A stretch of DNA of 32,391 nt from Legionella sp. (lineage in GTDB: Bacteria > Pseudomonadota > Gammaproteobacteria > Legionellales > Legionellaceae). Location: the NCBI GenBank assembly GCA_027437055.1, contig DAIAOV010000028.1, forward strand, positions 1 to 32,391. Reading direction: 5' to 3'. The notes under the pieces were generated by a model. That model did not search any database. It was not told the origin of the DNA and was given only the letters and a program-made list of their open reading frames with translations. The position numbers and the translations under genes were made by a program. This document shows positions 7,765 to 16,472 of the stretch, one piece after another (the first letter of the stretch is position 1; every line of letters begins with the position of its first letter).

Positions 7765-8436
7765 CTACCGAGCTATGAGAATTTGAAGACGGCCGCCAAC
7801 TGTTTGAGCATGTTCGGCCAATTCGCCAATCCAATGGACTAGCTTATAGAGGAATATTACTTCTATTGCTGGTAACTCTTTTTCTAATTCAAAGATGCGA
7901 TGTCTCATATCAGAAAGTTTGTCATCGCAATCATGTTCAATTTCATCAAGAGTGAGAATCATCTCTTCAACAATTTTGACTTCGCTTCCACGAAAGCCTG
8001 TTTCAAGCAGCTCATCCAATTCATTAATGGCGTTGCATGCTTGTTTCGAAGCATCGAGGCAGCGGTGTAAGAATGGCATGAATACAGAGATTAATGGCTC
8101 AGGAATAGTCATTTTTCTGCTAATAATTAACCCAGCAATATCTTCGGCCTTATTGGCAATTTTATCTTGTGCACTAAGAAGCTCTAATAAGTGGGTCCGC
8201 GAAACAGGTAAAAAAAGTCCAGTAGGTAAATGAAGACGTAGATCTCGTTTTATTAAATCTGCTTCTTTTTCTAGAGATACTATTTTTTCTTTCATTTCTT
8301 GCGCTGTTTTCCAATCTTTTACAAGCACCGCTTCAAAAAAAGGGTACAGCTGCTTGGCACATTGATATGCTTTTCGTATGTGTTGTTCTATAGGTTTTAT
8401 TGGTGAAGGCCCAAACATATTAAATATGCTACCCAT
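7765..8436 (-). CDS. DUF47/PhoU-like phosphate transport accessory protein
   Basis: A 223-residue, almost wholly helical protein of the DUF47 (TIGR00153) group. It starts MGSIFNMFGPSPIKPIEQH, as is typical. It has PhoU-like heptads with acidic metal-binding stretches, e.g. EKIVSLEKEADLIKRDLR, DKIANKAEDIAG and DEIEHDCDDKLSDMRHRI. These proteins are cytosolic partners of PiT transporters. It is the first gene of a two-gene operon with the permease. A strong TATAAT promoter lies about 30 bp upstream. Confidence 0.9.
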   Translation of the reverse strand: MGSIFNMFGPSPIKPIEQHIRKAYQCAKQLYPFFEAVLVKDWKTAQEMKEKIVSLEKEADLIKRDLRLHLPTGLFLPVSRTHLLELLSAQDKIANKAEDIAGLIISRKMTIPEPLISVFMPFLHRCLDASKQACNAINELDELLETGFRGSEVKIVEEMILTLDEIEHDCDDKLSDMRHRIFELEKELPAIEVIFLYKLVHWIGELAEHAQTVGGRLQILIAR

Positions 8437-8472
8437 GATATTCGTATCTCTATATAAAGATAGTTTGAAGCG

Positions 8473-8501
8473 ATTATACCCAAACTTTTAGAGGAACTAA
8501 A
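8473..8501 (-). promoter_or_regulatory. promoter of the DUF47-pit operon
   Basis: On the minus strand TTTAGT (8501-8496) and a perfect TATAAT (8478-8473) are separated by 17 bp. The predicted transcription start is near 8466, leaving about 30 bases before the ATG at 8436. The -35 box is only a half match. Confidence 0.6.
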
Positions 8502-8840
8502 CTAGCATTTGTTCATATTTTTACTATTTCATTAAAATGACTGAAGTTAGCTCAGATACTTCACTATGTTTGACGCCATTGCGGGAATGGTTATTAATTA
8601 TTGCCTGTTGTAATGCCATTGTCCTTAGTATCCGCTCTTTCTCTGCCGCGGCTCGGTTTATAATTACGATTCGTATTTATAATGGCAGCCTGGATTATAT
8701 AGCTTCTTATCCCAGCCCACGTAAGTAAGCGGAGCTTTTGTAACGTTTTTCATCTTAACTTGATCGCGTCAAGAAGCTCATAATCATGCTACAATTGATA
8801 ATAACAAGTGATTAATCAAAAGATTACAGGGAGTGTTATA
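8502..8840. other. 339-bp spacer without a recognisable gene
   Basis: No convincing coding frame on either strand. A 63-codon frame from 8537 lacks a ribosome site and any family resemblance. The 8648-8659 stretch repeats CGCGGCTCGGTT seen at 6478-6489. The last 30 bp hold the ribosome site (GGGAG at about 8829-8833) of the next gene. Confidence 0.5.
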
Positions 8841-9626
8841 ATGATCAGATTATGGCTAATAGGGATATTATTTTTAGCTAACAGTGCATTTTCTCAGACT
8901 TTAATCACTAAGGTAATTGAATTGAATTACATACAAGCTAATAAAGTAATTCAACTAATCAAACCTTTGCTACAACCTGGCGAAAAGGTAAGTGGTTCAG
9001 GTCAAACCTTGGTTGTTAAAGTAGAGCCGGAAACGTTGACGCAGATTAGAGATATTCTTCATAAAATTGATGTGGTACCTGTGACCTTTAATATATCGAT
9101 TTATCAGGGGGATCCGAATTGGCTTAGATCGCAACAAGGTAATTCAGTGAGTTATAGCACTCAACCCCAATACGAACAGTTGCGTAGTCAGTCAGTAAAA
9201 GTAATGAGTGGAGAATCTGCATTGATTTCCACGGATCAACAAGTCCCTATTATCAGTTCAGTGGGAGCAGGTTTTTTCACTGGTATAGATTATCAACAGC
9301 ATAATATTAGAAATGGATTATTAGTAATGCCTGTGTTGAAAGGTTCCCAGGTCAAACTCACTTTGAGGCGATTGCGTGAGCAGGCAAATCCAGCGGGAGG
9401 TCAACAATTTGATAATCAGCAATGGAATACAACGATTATGGCTCCATTAAATAAATGGGTCTCATTAGGCAGCGCAGAGGGTAGTGCTGATACTGATTCA
9501 TCCGCTACGTCTTATTCGGCTGGCAGACCATTTACTCAAAACTCAACTTTATACATTAAAGTTTCAGTAGTTCATGCTGTACCTGTTGAAGAGAAAAGAA
9601 ATAATTCAGATATTGGGTGGCATTGA
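8841..9626 (+). CDS. exported protein with secretin-type short domain (N0/NolW-like)
   Basis: A 261-residue periplasmic protein. I chose the ATG at 8841 because GGGAG lies 8 bp before it and because it puts a clean Sec signal peptide first (MIRLWLIGILFLANSAFSQ). After the signal comes VIELNYIQANKVIQLIKPLL and then SGSGQTLVVKVEPETLTQIR with DILHKIDVVP. This is the beta-alpha-alpha-beta layout of the short repeated domain of type II/III secretion and pilus secretins. The gate/barrel domain of a secretin is missing, so it cannot form a channel. It could be an accessory or an orphan. There are no secretion genes nearby, and it may be transcribed with the genes that follow. Confidence 0.7.
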   Translation: MIRLWLIGILFLANSAFSQTLITKVIELNYIQANKVIQLIKPLLQPGEKVSGSGQTLVVKVEPETLTQIRDILHKIDVVPVTFNISIYQGDPNWLRSQQGNSVSYSTQPQYEQLRSQSVKVMSGESALISTDQQVPIISSVGAGFFTGIDYQQHNIRNGLLVMPVLKGSQVKLTLRRLREQANPAGGQQFDNQQWNTTIMAPLNKWVSLGSAEGSADTDSSATSYSAGRPFTQNSTLYIKVSVVHAVPVEEKRNNSDIGWH

Positions 9627-9725
9627 AATTATCTTTTTGATTATTAGTTTGTCTTTTGGTCCAAAATTTATCTTTATAGTGTATAATAAAAATGAGTACT
9701 GATCATTTTGAGAGGGAGGGATCTG

Positions 9726-10289
9726 ATGGCAATTATAAGCTCCTTAGCACATCATTTGCTTATTGCAATGCCTTCGTTAAAAGATCCTAATTTTGAACGG
9801 ACGGTGATTTACGTCTGTGAGCATAATGAACAAGGTTCTGTTGGCTTAATTATTAACCGACCTATGCAATTCCCCTTATCCATTGTATTTGAACAATTAC
9901 ATATTGAACCCATCCGTGTAGAACAAAATCGTTTGCCTTTATTGTTTGGAGGACCAATCCAACCGGAAAGAGGATTTGTCATTCACAAGCAAATAGGTGG
10001 TTGGCGTTCTAGCCTATTTTTGCAAGATGACGTGACGGTTACTACGTCAAATGATATTATTCGAGCCATTGCAGAAGATACAGGACCTAAAGACGTTTTG
10101 GTTACCTTAGGCTACGCAGGTTGGACTGACAAGCAATTAGAAAAAGAAGTGATGGATAATGTATGGTTGATCTGTCCCTATAAGTCAGAAATTCTTTATG
10201 ATGTACCTTTTGAAGATCGATGGGATTACGCGGGAGCAACTTTAGGAATTAAAATGAATCAACTTAGTTCTAGTACTGGCCATGCCTGA
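9726..10289 (+). CDS. algH: YqgE/AlgH family protein (UPF0301)
   Basis: A 187-residue cytosolic protein of the YqgE/AlgH family, whose biochemical role is not settled; AlgH was named for an effect on alginate in Pseudomonas. Typical segments are LAHHLLIAMPSLKDPNFERT, GSVGLIINRPM, LFGGPIQPERGFVIH and VLVTLGYAGWTDKQLEKE. The start at 9726 is chosen over an upstream TTG because GAGGGAGGG (9712-9720) sits 5 bp before it. It overlaps ruvX by 8 bp. The yqgE-yqgF order is conserved across gammaproteobacteria. Confidence 0.93.
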   Translation: MAIISSLAHHLLIAMPSLKDPNFERTVIYVCEHNEQGSVGLIINRPMQFPLSIVFEQLHIEPIRVEQNRLPLLFGGPIQPERGFVIHKQIGGWRSSLFLQDDVTVTTSNDIIRAIAEDTGPKDVLVTLGYAGWTDKQLEKEVMDNVWLICPYKSEILYDVPFEDRWDYAGATLGIKMNQLSSSTGHA

Positions 10290-10710
10290 GGGTGTCTATC
10301 TGGGGTTCGACTTCGGTTATAAACGCATTGGTGTTGCTGTAGGTCAGCGATTGACTTGTAGTGCCTCGCCTTTACCTACTCTTGATGCAAAATTAGGGAT
10401 TCCTGATTGGAATACAGTACAAAAAATTATTACTGAATGGCGGCCGCTTGCCTTAGTAGTTGGACTACCTACCTGTATTGACGACAGTGAACTGTATACC
10501 ACTGCAGCAGCGCGTCGATTTGCTAAGCAGTTACGTAAGCATTTTTCTTTACCAGTTCATTTGGTCGATGAGCGACTTTCTACAGTAGAGGCTAGGGGGA
10601 AAGTGTTTGAACACGGTGGTTATCGCAAACTAAAAAGAACTCAAATAGATGGTGTGGCGGCATGTGTGATACTTGAGCAGTGGCTACAACATCCTGAAGA
10701 AACTGAATGA
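10282..10710 (+). CDS. ruvX: RuvX/YqgF family putative RNase H-fold nuclease
   Basis: A 142-residue YqgF-type protein with an RNase H-like fold, proposed to resolve Holliday junctions and shown in E. coli to take part in 16S rRNA 5' maturation. The acidic active-site residues are present: Asp10 in YLGFDFGYKRIGVAVG, Glu97 in LVDERLSTVEA and Asp123 in IDGVAACVI. VVGLPTCIDDSE corresponds to the family's VVGLPxxxDG loop. The ATG overlaps the end of algH by 8 bp, and pyrB follows after 6 bp, so the three genes form one operon. Confidence 0.93.
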   Translation: MPEGVYLGFDFGYKRIGVAVGQRLTCSASPLPTLDAKLGIPDWNTVQKIITEWRPLALVVGLPTCIDDSELYTTAAARRFAKQLRKHFSLPVHLVDERLSTVEARGKVFEHGGYRKLKRTQIDGVAACVILEQWLQHPEETE

Positions 10711-10716
10711 GGTTTT

Positions 10717-11616
10717 ATGAACCATTTCCTTGAAATTAGTCAATTATCACGTCAACAAATTGAAACAGTATTGCAACGAGCCTTAGATTTTAAATTAGAG
10801 TCACTTTATCCAGTTTATACTCAGTATACTGTTGCTAATTTATTTTACGAAAACAGCACTCGTACTCGGGTTAGTTTTGAAATGGCGGCAAACCATTTAT
10901 CGATGCCAGTTATCAATCTTGATGTGCAAAACTCTTCAGAAAATAAGGGAGAAATCATAGCTGATACGGTGAAAACACTGGCGGCTATGGGGATTCAATA
11001 TTTTGTTGTCAGACATAAACAAGAGGGGTTACAGCAAGAATTGGCTTCTTTATTAGGAAATTCAGTTCACATTATCAATGCTGGGGATGGAACCCATGCG
11101 CATCCTAGTCAGGCCGTATTGGATATGATGACTATTATGGAACAAAAGCCACATTTAGATAAATTAAAAATTGCTGTGCTAGGAAATATTAAACATTCTA
11201 GGGTGGCTAATTCCTTTCAAAGTATTTGTAGCAAGTTAGGCATTGGTGAAGTGGTATTCATTGCCCCCGAGCTTTGGCAGCCTGTAAAAACAGAATACGG
11301 CAGAGTAACAAATGATTTAAGAGATGGGTTGGCGGATGCTGATGTGGTGATCTGTTTACGGGTACAACGTGAACGTTTATTGGATACAGAGCATTTAGAT
11401 TTAGAATCTTATAGAAGAGATTTTGCTTTAACGGAAAAAAGTTTGGCTTATGCTAAGCCAGATGCCATGGTGATGCACCCTGGTCCAATGAATCGTGGAA
11501 TAGAAATAGATTCCGCGGTAGCTGATGGTAAGCAATCATTTATTCTACAACAAGTGGCTAATGGTGTTTTTGCTAGAATGGCTATTTTTGATTCGTTGAT
11601 TTTAGGTTTGAGGTAA
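10717..11616 (+). CDS. pyrB: aspartate carbamoyltransferase catalytic subunit
   Basis: ATCase, the second step of pyrimidine synthesis: carbamoyl phosphate plus L-aspartate to carbamoyl aspartate. At 299 residues it has the usual catalytic-chain length. The carbamoyl-phosphate loop is intact (YENSTRTRVSFE, residues 44-55), followed by NSSENKGE (the Ser/Lys loop from the neighbouring subunit), DGTHAHPSQAVLD and VMHPGPMNRGIEID. No pyrI regulatory chain or pyrC-like partner follows. The next gene is convergent, so allosteric control by PyrI is not indicated here. Ribosome site GAGG at about 10709-10712. Confidence 0.95.
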   Translation: MNHFLEISQLSRQQIETVLQRALDFKLESLYPVYTQYTVANLFYENSTRTRVSFEMAANHLSMPVINLDVQNSSENKGEIIADTVKTLAAMGIQYFVVRHKQEGLQQELASLLGNSVHIINAGDGTHAHPSQAVLDMMTIMEQKPHLDKLKIAVLGNIKHSRVANSFQSICSKLGIGEVVFIAPELWQPVKTEYGRVTNDLRDGLADADVVICLRVQRERLLDTEHLDLESYRRDFALTEKSLAYAKPDAMVMHPGPMNRGIEIDSAVADGKQSFILQQVANGVFARMAIFDSLILGLR

Positions 11617-11662
11617 TATGCTCCATAGCCGCCAGGCTAAGGCCGAAATATATCGTTTTTGA

Positions 11663-11718
11663 CCCTCTCCCGCGATTTAGCATTTGATTTTAATTAAAAT
11701 TCCTCGCGCGGGCGAGGG
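11663..11718. repeat. GC-rich inverted repeat between convergent pyrB and efflux operon
   Basis: CCCTCTCCCGCG (11663-11674) and CGCGGGCGAGGG (11707-11718) pair with one mismatch across a 32-bp AT-rich loop. Sited between two converging genes, it may act as a bidirectional transcription barrier. It may instead be a copy of a dispersed repeat. Confidence 0.6.
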
Positions 11719-11727
11719 GGGGCATCC

Positions 11728-13362
11728 TTAGCCGGACGATGGCTTACTCCACCAACTGCCTCCTAATGCCTGAAAAAGCGCTACTGAATCAGAGAGTCTA
11801 TTCGCCTGGGCTTGGATTACAGTAAGTTGTGCTTGCTTATACATTTGCTCATTGGTGAGTAAGGTAAGTATGCTCACATCTCCTGCCTGAAATTGACGGC
11901 GAGAAATATTGAAACTACGTAAAGTAGCTTGTTCTGTTTGACTTGCTGTATTTAATGCTTCTGTATCCAACTTAATGGCTTTTAAAGTATCCGTCACATT
12001 TTGAAAAGCATTAATAACCGTCAATTTATATTGCTCTACTGCTTGTTTGTATGCGGCTTCTGCTACGCGTTGTTTGTGTAACAGTATACCGCCTTGAAAA
12101 ATTGGTTGAGTAATAATTCCAGCTGCCGACCAAAATAGGGTATCTGTCTGTAATAGAGTAGCGAGGCTTGTCGCCGCTGTTCCAGTATTAGTGCTATTGC
12201 TGAGACTAATATTGGGGAGACGATTTGCTATTGCGACTCCAATGAGGGCATTAGCAGTTTTCATCTGTTCTTCAGCGGCACGTATGTCGGGCCTATGCTC
12301 CAACAGCGTTGATGGAAGGGCAAGAGGTAATTCAGTAGGTAGATGCAAGGTGCTAAAAGTAAATTCAGGAGTTCGTTTGTCATCAGGAAAACGACCAGTG
12401 AGAGCATTCAATAGATCACGTTGTAAGGCCAGTTGTTTTTCCAATGGAAGCAGCGTAGATTTTGATGTAGCTAAGGTTGCTTCTTGTAACTCTACGTTGG
12501 CTAAAGAAGTGTCTCCGAGTTTGTATTGTTTGCGTAGAATAGCCAATATTCTTGTTTGGTTGCTTATAATTTGCTTGGTAACTTTGATCTGCTCACGAAG
12601 TGCGGCCTGTTGAATGGCTGCATTGACCACATTGGCGGCTAAAGTAAGATAGGTTGCTTCCAATTGAAAGCGTTGTGTTTCTGCTTGGGCAATGGAAGAT
12701 TCCACTTGCCGGCGTATGCCACCAAAAACATCAGCGGTATAAGACACAAAAACTTGGCCAGTAAATAAATAATAATTGTTTTGATTCGAGGCCAGAGCTG
12801 AAGTGAGTATAGTGGCTATTTGTTGTTTTGTCGGTGCAAAAGACGCTCCTATTGCAGGGTAAAATGCCCCTTGCTGTACTCTAATATTTTCAAGAGCACC
12901 GTGTAAAGCCTCCTGAGCCACACCAATGCTAGGATTATGTTTGAAACTAGTGATGATAAGATCATTTAACGGTTTTGAATGGAATAACTCCCACCATTGA
13001 GTCGCAATTTGTTGATTTGTTTGGAAGTGTTTTGCATTACCCATTTTGGTTTTAGTTGCTGCAGTGGGGTGAGTCGTTTGTGATGTATAATTTTGAGGTA
13101 TGTTGAGTGTCGGTCTAGTGTAATTAGGTCCTACTGTACAGCTGTTTAATAATGGAAGAATAGTGAATAAGCTTGCCCATAGTAATGATCTGCGTAAATG
13201 CTCATATCCTTTGAAGAGTTTCTGTTTCTTGAGCGCCTCTTTGCCTACGTCCCGTGGCTTGTTCTCGGGGTCCAGTTTTTTAGCGTGGATCTCATGGGTC
13301 CAGTGGACAAGCCGCGGGACGTAGAGATAATATGAAGGGGGTTTGGGACGAGGTCGATTCAT
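11728..13362 (-). CDS. outer membrane factor of RND efflux system, NodT family, with N-terminal repeat-derived extension
   Basis: A TolC-like outer membrane channel protein of 544 residues. The lipoprotein signal is at residues 59-75 (SLLWASLFTILPLLNSC), followed by TVGPNYTRPTLNIP, the standard NodT opening. Two repeats rich in Ala/Gln coiled-coil helices follow (AAEEQMKTANALIGVAIANR, and the C-terminal QFQAGDVSILTLLTNEQMYK). Before the signal lie about 57 extra residues. Residues 13-39 come from a palindromic repeat translated in frame. There is no alternative start downstream. The ATG overlaps the TGA of the RND gene (ATGA), so translation is coupled. Whether export still works with a buried signal is uncertain. 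Confidence 0.88.
   Translation of the reverse strand: MNRPRPKPPSYYLYVPRLVHWTHEIHAKKLDPENKPRDVGKEALKKQKLFKGYEHLRRSLLWASLFTILPLLNSCTVGPNYTRPTLNIPQNYTSQTTHPTAATKTKMGNAKHFQTNQQIATQWWELFHSKPLNDLIITSFKHNPSIGVAQEALHGALENIRVQQGAFYPAIGASFAPTKQQIATILTSALASNQNNYYLFTGQVFVSYTADVFGGIRRQVESSIAQAETQRFQLEATYLTLAANVVNAAIQQAALREQIKVTKQIISNQTRILAILRKQYKLGDTSLANVELQEATLATSKSTLLPLEKQLALQRDLLNALTGRFPDDKRTPEFTFSTLHLPTELPLALPSTLLEHRPDIRAAEEQMKTANALIGVAIANRLPNISLSNSTNTGTAATSLATLLQTDTLFWSAAGIITQPIFQGGILLHKQRVAEAAYKQAVEQYKLTVINAFQNVTDTLKAIKLDTEALNTASQTEQATLRSFNISRRQFQAGDVSILTLLTNEQMYKQAQLTVIQAQANRLSDSVALFQALGGSWWSKPSSG
13245..13324. repeat. 80-bp palindromic repeat inside the NodT coding region
   Basis: CTACGTCCCGTGGCTTGT (13245-13262) and ACAAGCCGCGGGACGTAG (13307-13324) pair at 17 of 18 positions. 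The sequence between also holds GGGTCCAG twice (13268-13275 in the form GGGGTCCAG, and 13296-13303). It is translated in frame as roughly residues 13-39 of the outer membrane factor (YVPRLVHW to KPRDV). A degenerate half-copy lies at 19159-19184. Confidence 0.8.
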
Positions 13363-16300
13363 AGCAGGGCTCTCCCAAATAGGTATTTACTTTCTTTTTT
13401 ATAAAAGCGCTCCATCCGATAGTAGTAGGTAGGTAAAATGAACAAGGTTAGTAGTATTGATATAATGAGTCCACCAACTACAATGGTCGCTAATCCTCGT
13501 TGCACATCGGTGCCAACACCTGTGGCCAGTGCCGCAGGGAGCATACCAAAAGAAGCAACACTTGCCGTCATCAGTACCGGTCTTAAACGTTCAACGGCAC
13601 CATCAATGACTGATTTATATAGCGTTTGGTTTTTATTAGTGATGCGTTGAATATTCGCTACGATAATAATTCCATTCTGTACAGAAACACCAAATAAGGC
13701 AATGAAACCAACCGCTGTTGCTGCATTGAGCGTTTGACTTGTGATATGTAGTGTTATGAGGCCACCCAGCGTTGCCAAGGGAACAACACCTAAAACAAGA
13801 ATGACAAGTCGTAATTTTTGAAATTGTAAGAACAGCAGAATAGACATCAAAATTAATACAATAAACAAGATGTAGATAAATCGTTTTTGAGCACGTTCTT
13901 GACTTTCAAATTGTCCGGCCCATTCGAGAGTAAATTGTTGAGGATCAAAATGAACTTCGGAGTTGATACGCTTTTGTGCTTCGCGGAGATAGGATGCAAG
14001 ATCACGCCCTCTGTTATCGATACGTACGGTAATTTCACGTTTCGTTTGCTCATGCATAATATTGCTTTCCCCTGTTTTATAGTTAATGGAAGCCAGTTGG
14101 GAAAGTATTATTTTTGCACCAGTTGAGCTATTTAAAAATAGATTTCCTAATGCTTCTGCACTACTCTTATTCTCTTTAGGAAAGCGTACTGTAGCATTGT
14201 AAATTCGATTGCCTATATAGATTAATGCAACAGGGGCACCACCAAGACCCGTTTGGATGAGATTCGTTACATCACTCACATTAATGCCATATCGTGCTAT
14301 TTGTTTCCGATCTATTTCTACTACCATCTGCGGGATTGGAGGTTGTTGAAAAACTGATGCGGATGCAGTTCCGGGCATGTTTTTTAATACACTCACAATT
14401 TCTTCGCCAATTCGGCGCCCTTCTGTTAAGTCATCACCATAAATTCTTAGGGCTAAAGGGCTGTGTGAACCTGAAATTAAGTCATTAATATTATCAATAA
14501 TTGGTTGACTGATGCCGACAGTATAACCAGGCATTTGCGCAAATTGGCGATCGAGCTTTGTAATGAATTGCTCTTTACTTTCTCCACTAGCCCATTGTGA
14601 GTATGGGGTTAAACCAACGGCGGCTTCTATATGAGATGGGGTCCAGGGATCAGTGCCATCATCGCTGCGCCCCAGTTGGGTAACTACATAAGAAACTTCA
14701 GGATGTTGCAATAAACTATGACGAAATGTACCAGCCATTTCGTTGGCTTTTTCTAAAGAAATACCTGAGGGCATGTCGGCTTGAATCCACAATGAGCCTT
14801 CATCCAAATTAGGCAAGAATTCACGACCAGCAGTGACACCTAATACTATTACTGCAACAAGCACCAGAACTCCGCAAATATAGGCAAATTGAGGACGTGT
14901 CAATAAGTGGGCTAATAGTATACGATAGCGTTTGGTTAGCCATATTAATGGGCGGTTATGAACTATTTTTTGCGGTTTGCGTAGAACGGTATAAGCGAGG
15001 CCGGGAACAAGAGTTAAAGCGCAAATTAATGCGCCTAACAAGGCATAAGAAACAGTATAAGCCAGAGGGGTAAATAATTTGCCTTCAGCTCGTTGAAAAG
15101 CAAATAAAGGTAAATAAGCGGAGATAATAATTAGTGTTGCAAAGAAAATAGGGCGGGCAACATGTCCAGCCACTTTGAGAGTTTCTTCAACGGACAGAGG
15201 TATTTGGGGATTTTCCTCACGTTTACGTAGAATAGCTTCCATAACCACTATGGCCGCATCAACAATGATTCCAAAATCAATAGCGCCAAGAGAGAATAAA
15301 TTGGTGGGGGTGTTCGTCTCGTTCATCATGATAAAAACGGTGACTAGGGCTGCTGGGATTGCAATGGTTACAACAAGAGCACTTCTGATATTGCCTATGA
15401 ATAAAAAAAGGACAAGGCATACTAAGGTAATACCATCTATTACCGTTTTCTTGACTTTCTTGGTAGTTAATTGTACTAAATCATCTCTATCGAGGTAGGG
15501 TACTATTTTGACGTCTTGAGATTTTAACTGGTCTTGTAATTTATCTATTTGAGCATGCAGTTGCCTAAGAACTTGAGATGCGTTTTCATATTTACGCATC
15601 AATACTATACCTTGTATGGTATCTGGATTGTTATTTTTTCCTAAGATTCCTTCTCGTTCTTGGTGACCAAATTGCAATTGTCCAAGATCACTTACTAATA
15701 TTGGTACGCTATTTTTTTGGGTGACTAGTACCTGCCCTAAGTCACTGAGAGAGTTGATTTGCCCTATGCCTCTAACAATATAGCTTTGTTCGCCTCGAGA
15801 AATACGTCCGCCACCGGCGTTGGAGGTATTATTACTAATCGCGGAAGCGACGTCATTGAGTACTATACCATATTGTTGCATTTTCTGTGGATCAAGAACC
15901 AATTCATATTGCTTGGTGAATCCCCCGAAATTATTAACATCTTCAATACCGGGAACCTGTTTTAAAGAAGGAATTACAATCCAGCGTTGGATTTCCGATA
16001 ATTCCATTAGATTTTTGGTATTGGATTGCAAGGTATAACGATAAATTTCGCCACTTGCCCCTGTGACAGGATCAAGTGAGGGTTGGATACCATTGGGTAG
16101 TGTTGCTTGACTAATATGATTTAAGACACGATCGCGTACAAAATAGTCGTTTGCTCCATCTTTAAAAACTAGTGTAATCAATGAAAGGGCAAAAGTACTG
16201 CTGGAGCGAATGCTGGATAGTTCTGGAACGGTGGTCAGAACTCGTTCCAGAGGTATAGTGATTTGTTTTTCGATTTCTTCCGCTGCTAATCCAGGAACTT

Positions 16301-16472
16301 GTGTTGTTACTTGGACAGTAACATCACTCATTTCTGGATAGGCTTCTACGGACATATTAATACATGAAATATAACCATAGATTGTAATAATAATGGCAAT
16401 ACCCCAAGCTATATGGCGTCGTCGAAAGCAGAGTGCGATAAACCGGTTAATCATTGATAAATATCCCACCAT
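13359..16472 (-). CDS. RND efflux pump of the heavy-metal (CzcA/CusA) type
   Basis: Inner membrane proton-driven pump of 1037 residues with the RND layout: a first helix, a large periplasmic loop, a six-helix block, a second periplasmic loop and a final block. SVEAYPEMSDVTVQV and GLAAEEIEKQITIPLE are CzcA-like. GAIDFGIIVDAAIVVME near residue 400 is the DFGxxxD signature of metal-type RND pumps. The C-terminal block has GFIALFGVSVQNGIIIVANI. The ion exported cannot be told. ATG 16472 overlaps the adaptor gene by 26 bp; the in-frame ATG at 16454 (MINRFIALCFRRR) is the more usual protein start and overlaps by 8 bp. Confidence 0.9.
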   Translation of the reverse strand: MVGYLSMINRFIALCFRRRHIAWGIAIIITIYGYISCINMSVEAYPEMSDVTVQVTTQVPGLAAEEIEKQITIPLERVLTTVPELSSIRSSSTFALSLITLVFKDGANDYFVRDRVLNHISQATLPNGIQPSLDPVTGASGEIYRYTLQSNTKNLMELSEIQRWIVIPSLKQVPGIEDVNNFGGFTKQYELVLDPQKMQQYGIVLNDVASAISNNTSNAGGGRISRGEQSYIVRGIGQINSLSDLGQVLVTQKNSVPILVSDLGQLQFGHQEREGILGKNNNPDTIQGIVLMRKYENASQVLRQLHAQIDKLQDQLKSQDVKIVPYLDRDDLVQLTTKKVKKTVIDGITLVCLVLFLFIGNIRSALVVTIAIPAALVTVFIMMNETNTPTNLFSLGAIDFGIIVDAAIVVMEAILRKREENPQIPLSVEETLKVAGHVARPIFFATLIIISAYLPLFAFQRAEGKLFTPLAYTVSYALLGALICALTLVPGLAYTVLRKPQKIVHNRPLIWLTKRYRILLAHLLTRPQFAYICGVLVLVAVIVLGVTAGREFLPNLDEGSLWIQADMPSGISLEKANEMAGTFRHSLLQHPEVSYVVTQLGRSDDGTDPWTPSHIEAAVGLTPYSQWASGESKEQFITKLDRQFAQMPGYTVGISQPIIDNINDLISGSHSPLALRIYGDDLTEGRRIGEEIVSVLKNMPGTASASVFQQPPIPQMVVEIDRKQIARYGINVSDVTNLIQTGLGGAPVALIYIGNRIYNATVRFPKENKSSAEALGNLFLNSSTGAKIILSQLASINYKTGESNIMHEQTKREITVRIDNRGRDLASYLREAQKRINSEVHFDPQQFTLEWAGQFESQERAQKRFIYILFIVLILMSILLFLQFQKLRLVILVLGVVPLATLGGLITLHITSQTLNAATAVGFIALFGVSVQNGIIIVANIQRITNKNQTLYKSVIDGAVERLRPVLMTASVASFGMLPAALATGVGTDVQRGLATIVVGGLIISILLTLFILPTYYYRMERFYKKESKYLFGRALL

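Noticed and set aside
8537-8728. 63-codon open frame in the spacer before the secretin-domain gene
   Set aside because: No ribosome site and unusual composition; looks like non-coding repeat-type sequence.
12191-12613. 140-codon open frame opposite the NodT gene
   Set aside because: Antisense shadow of a clear gene, with no family resemblance.
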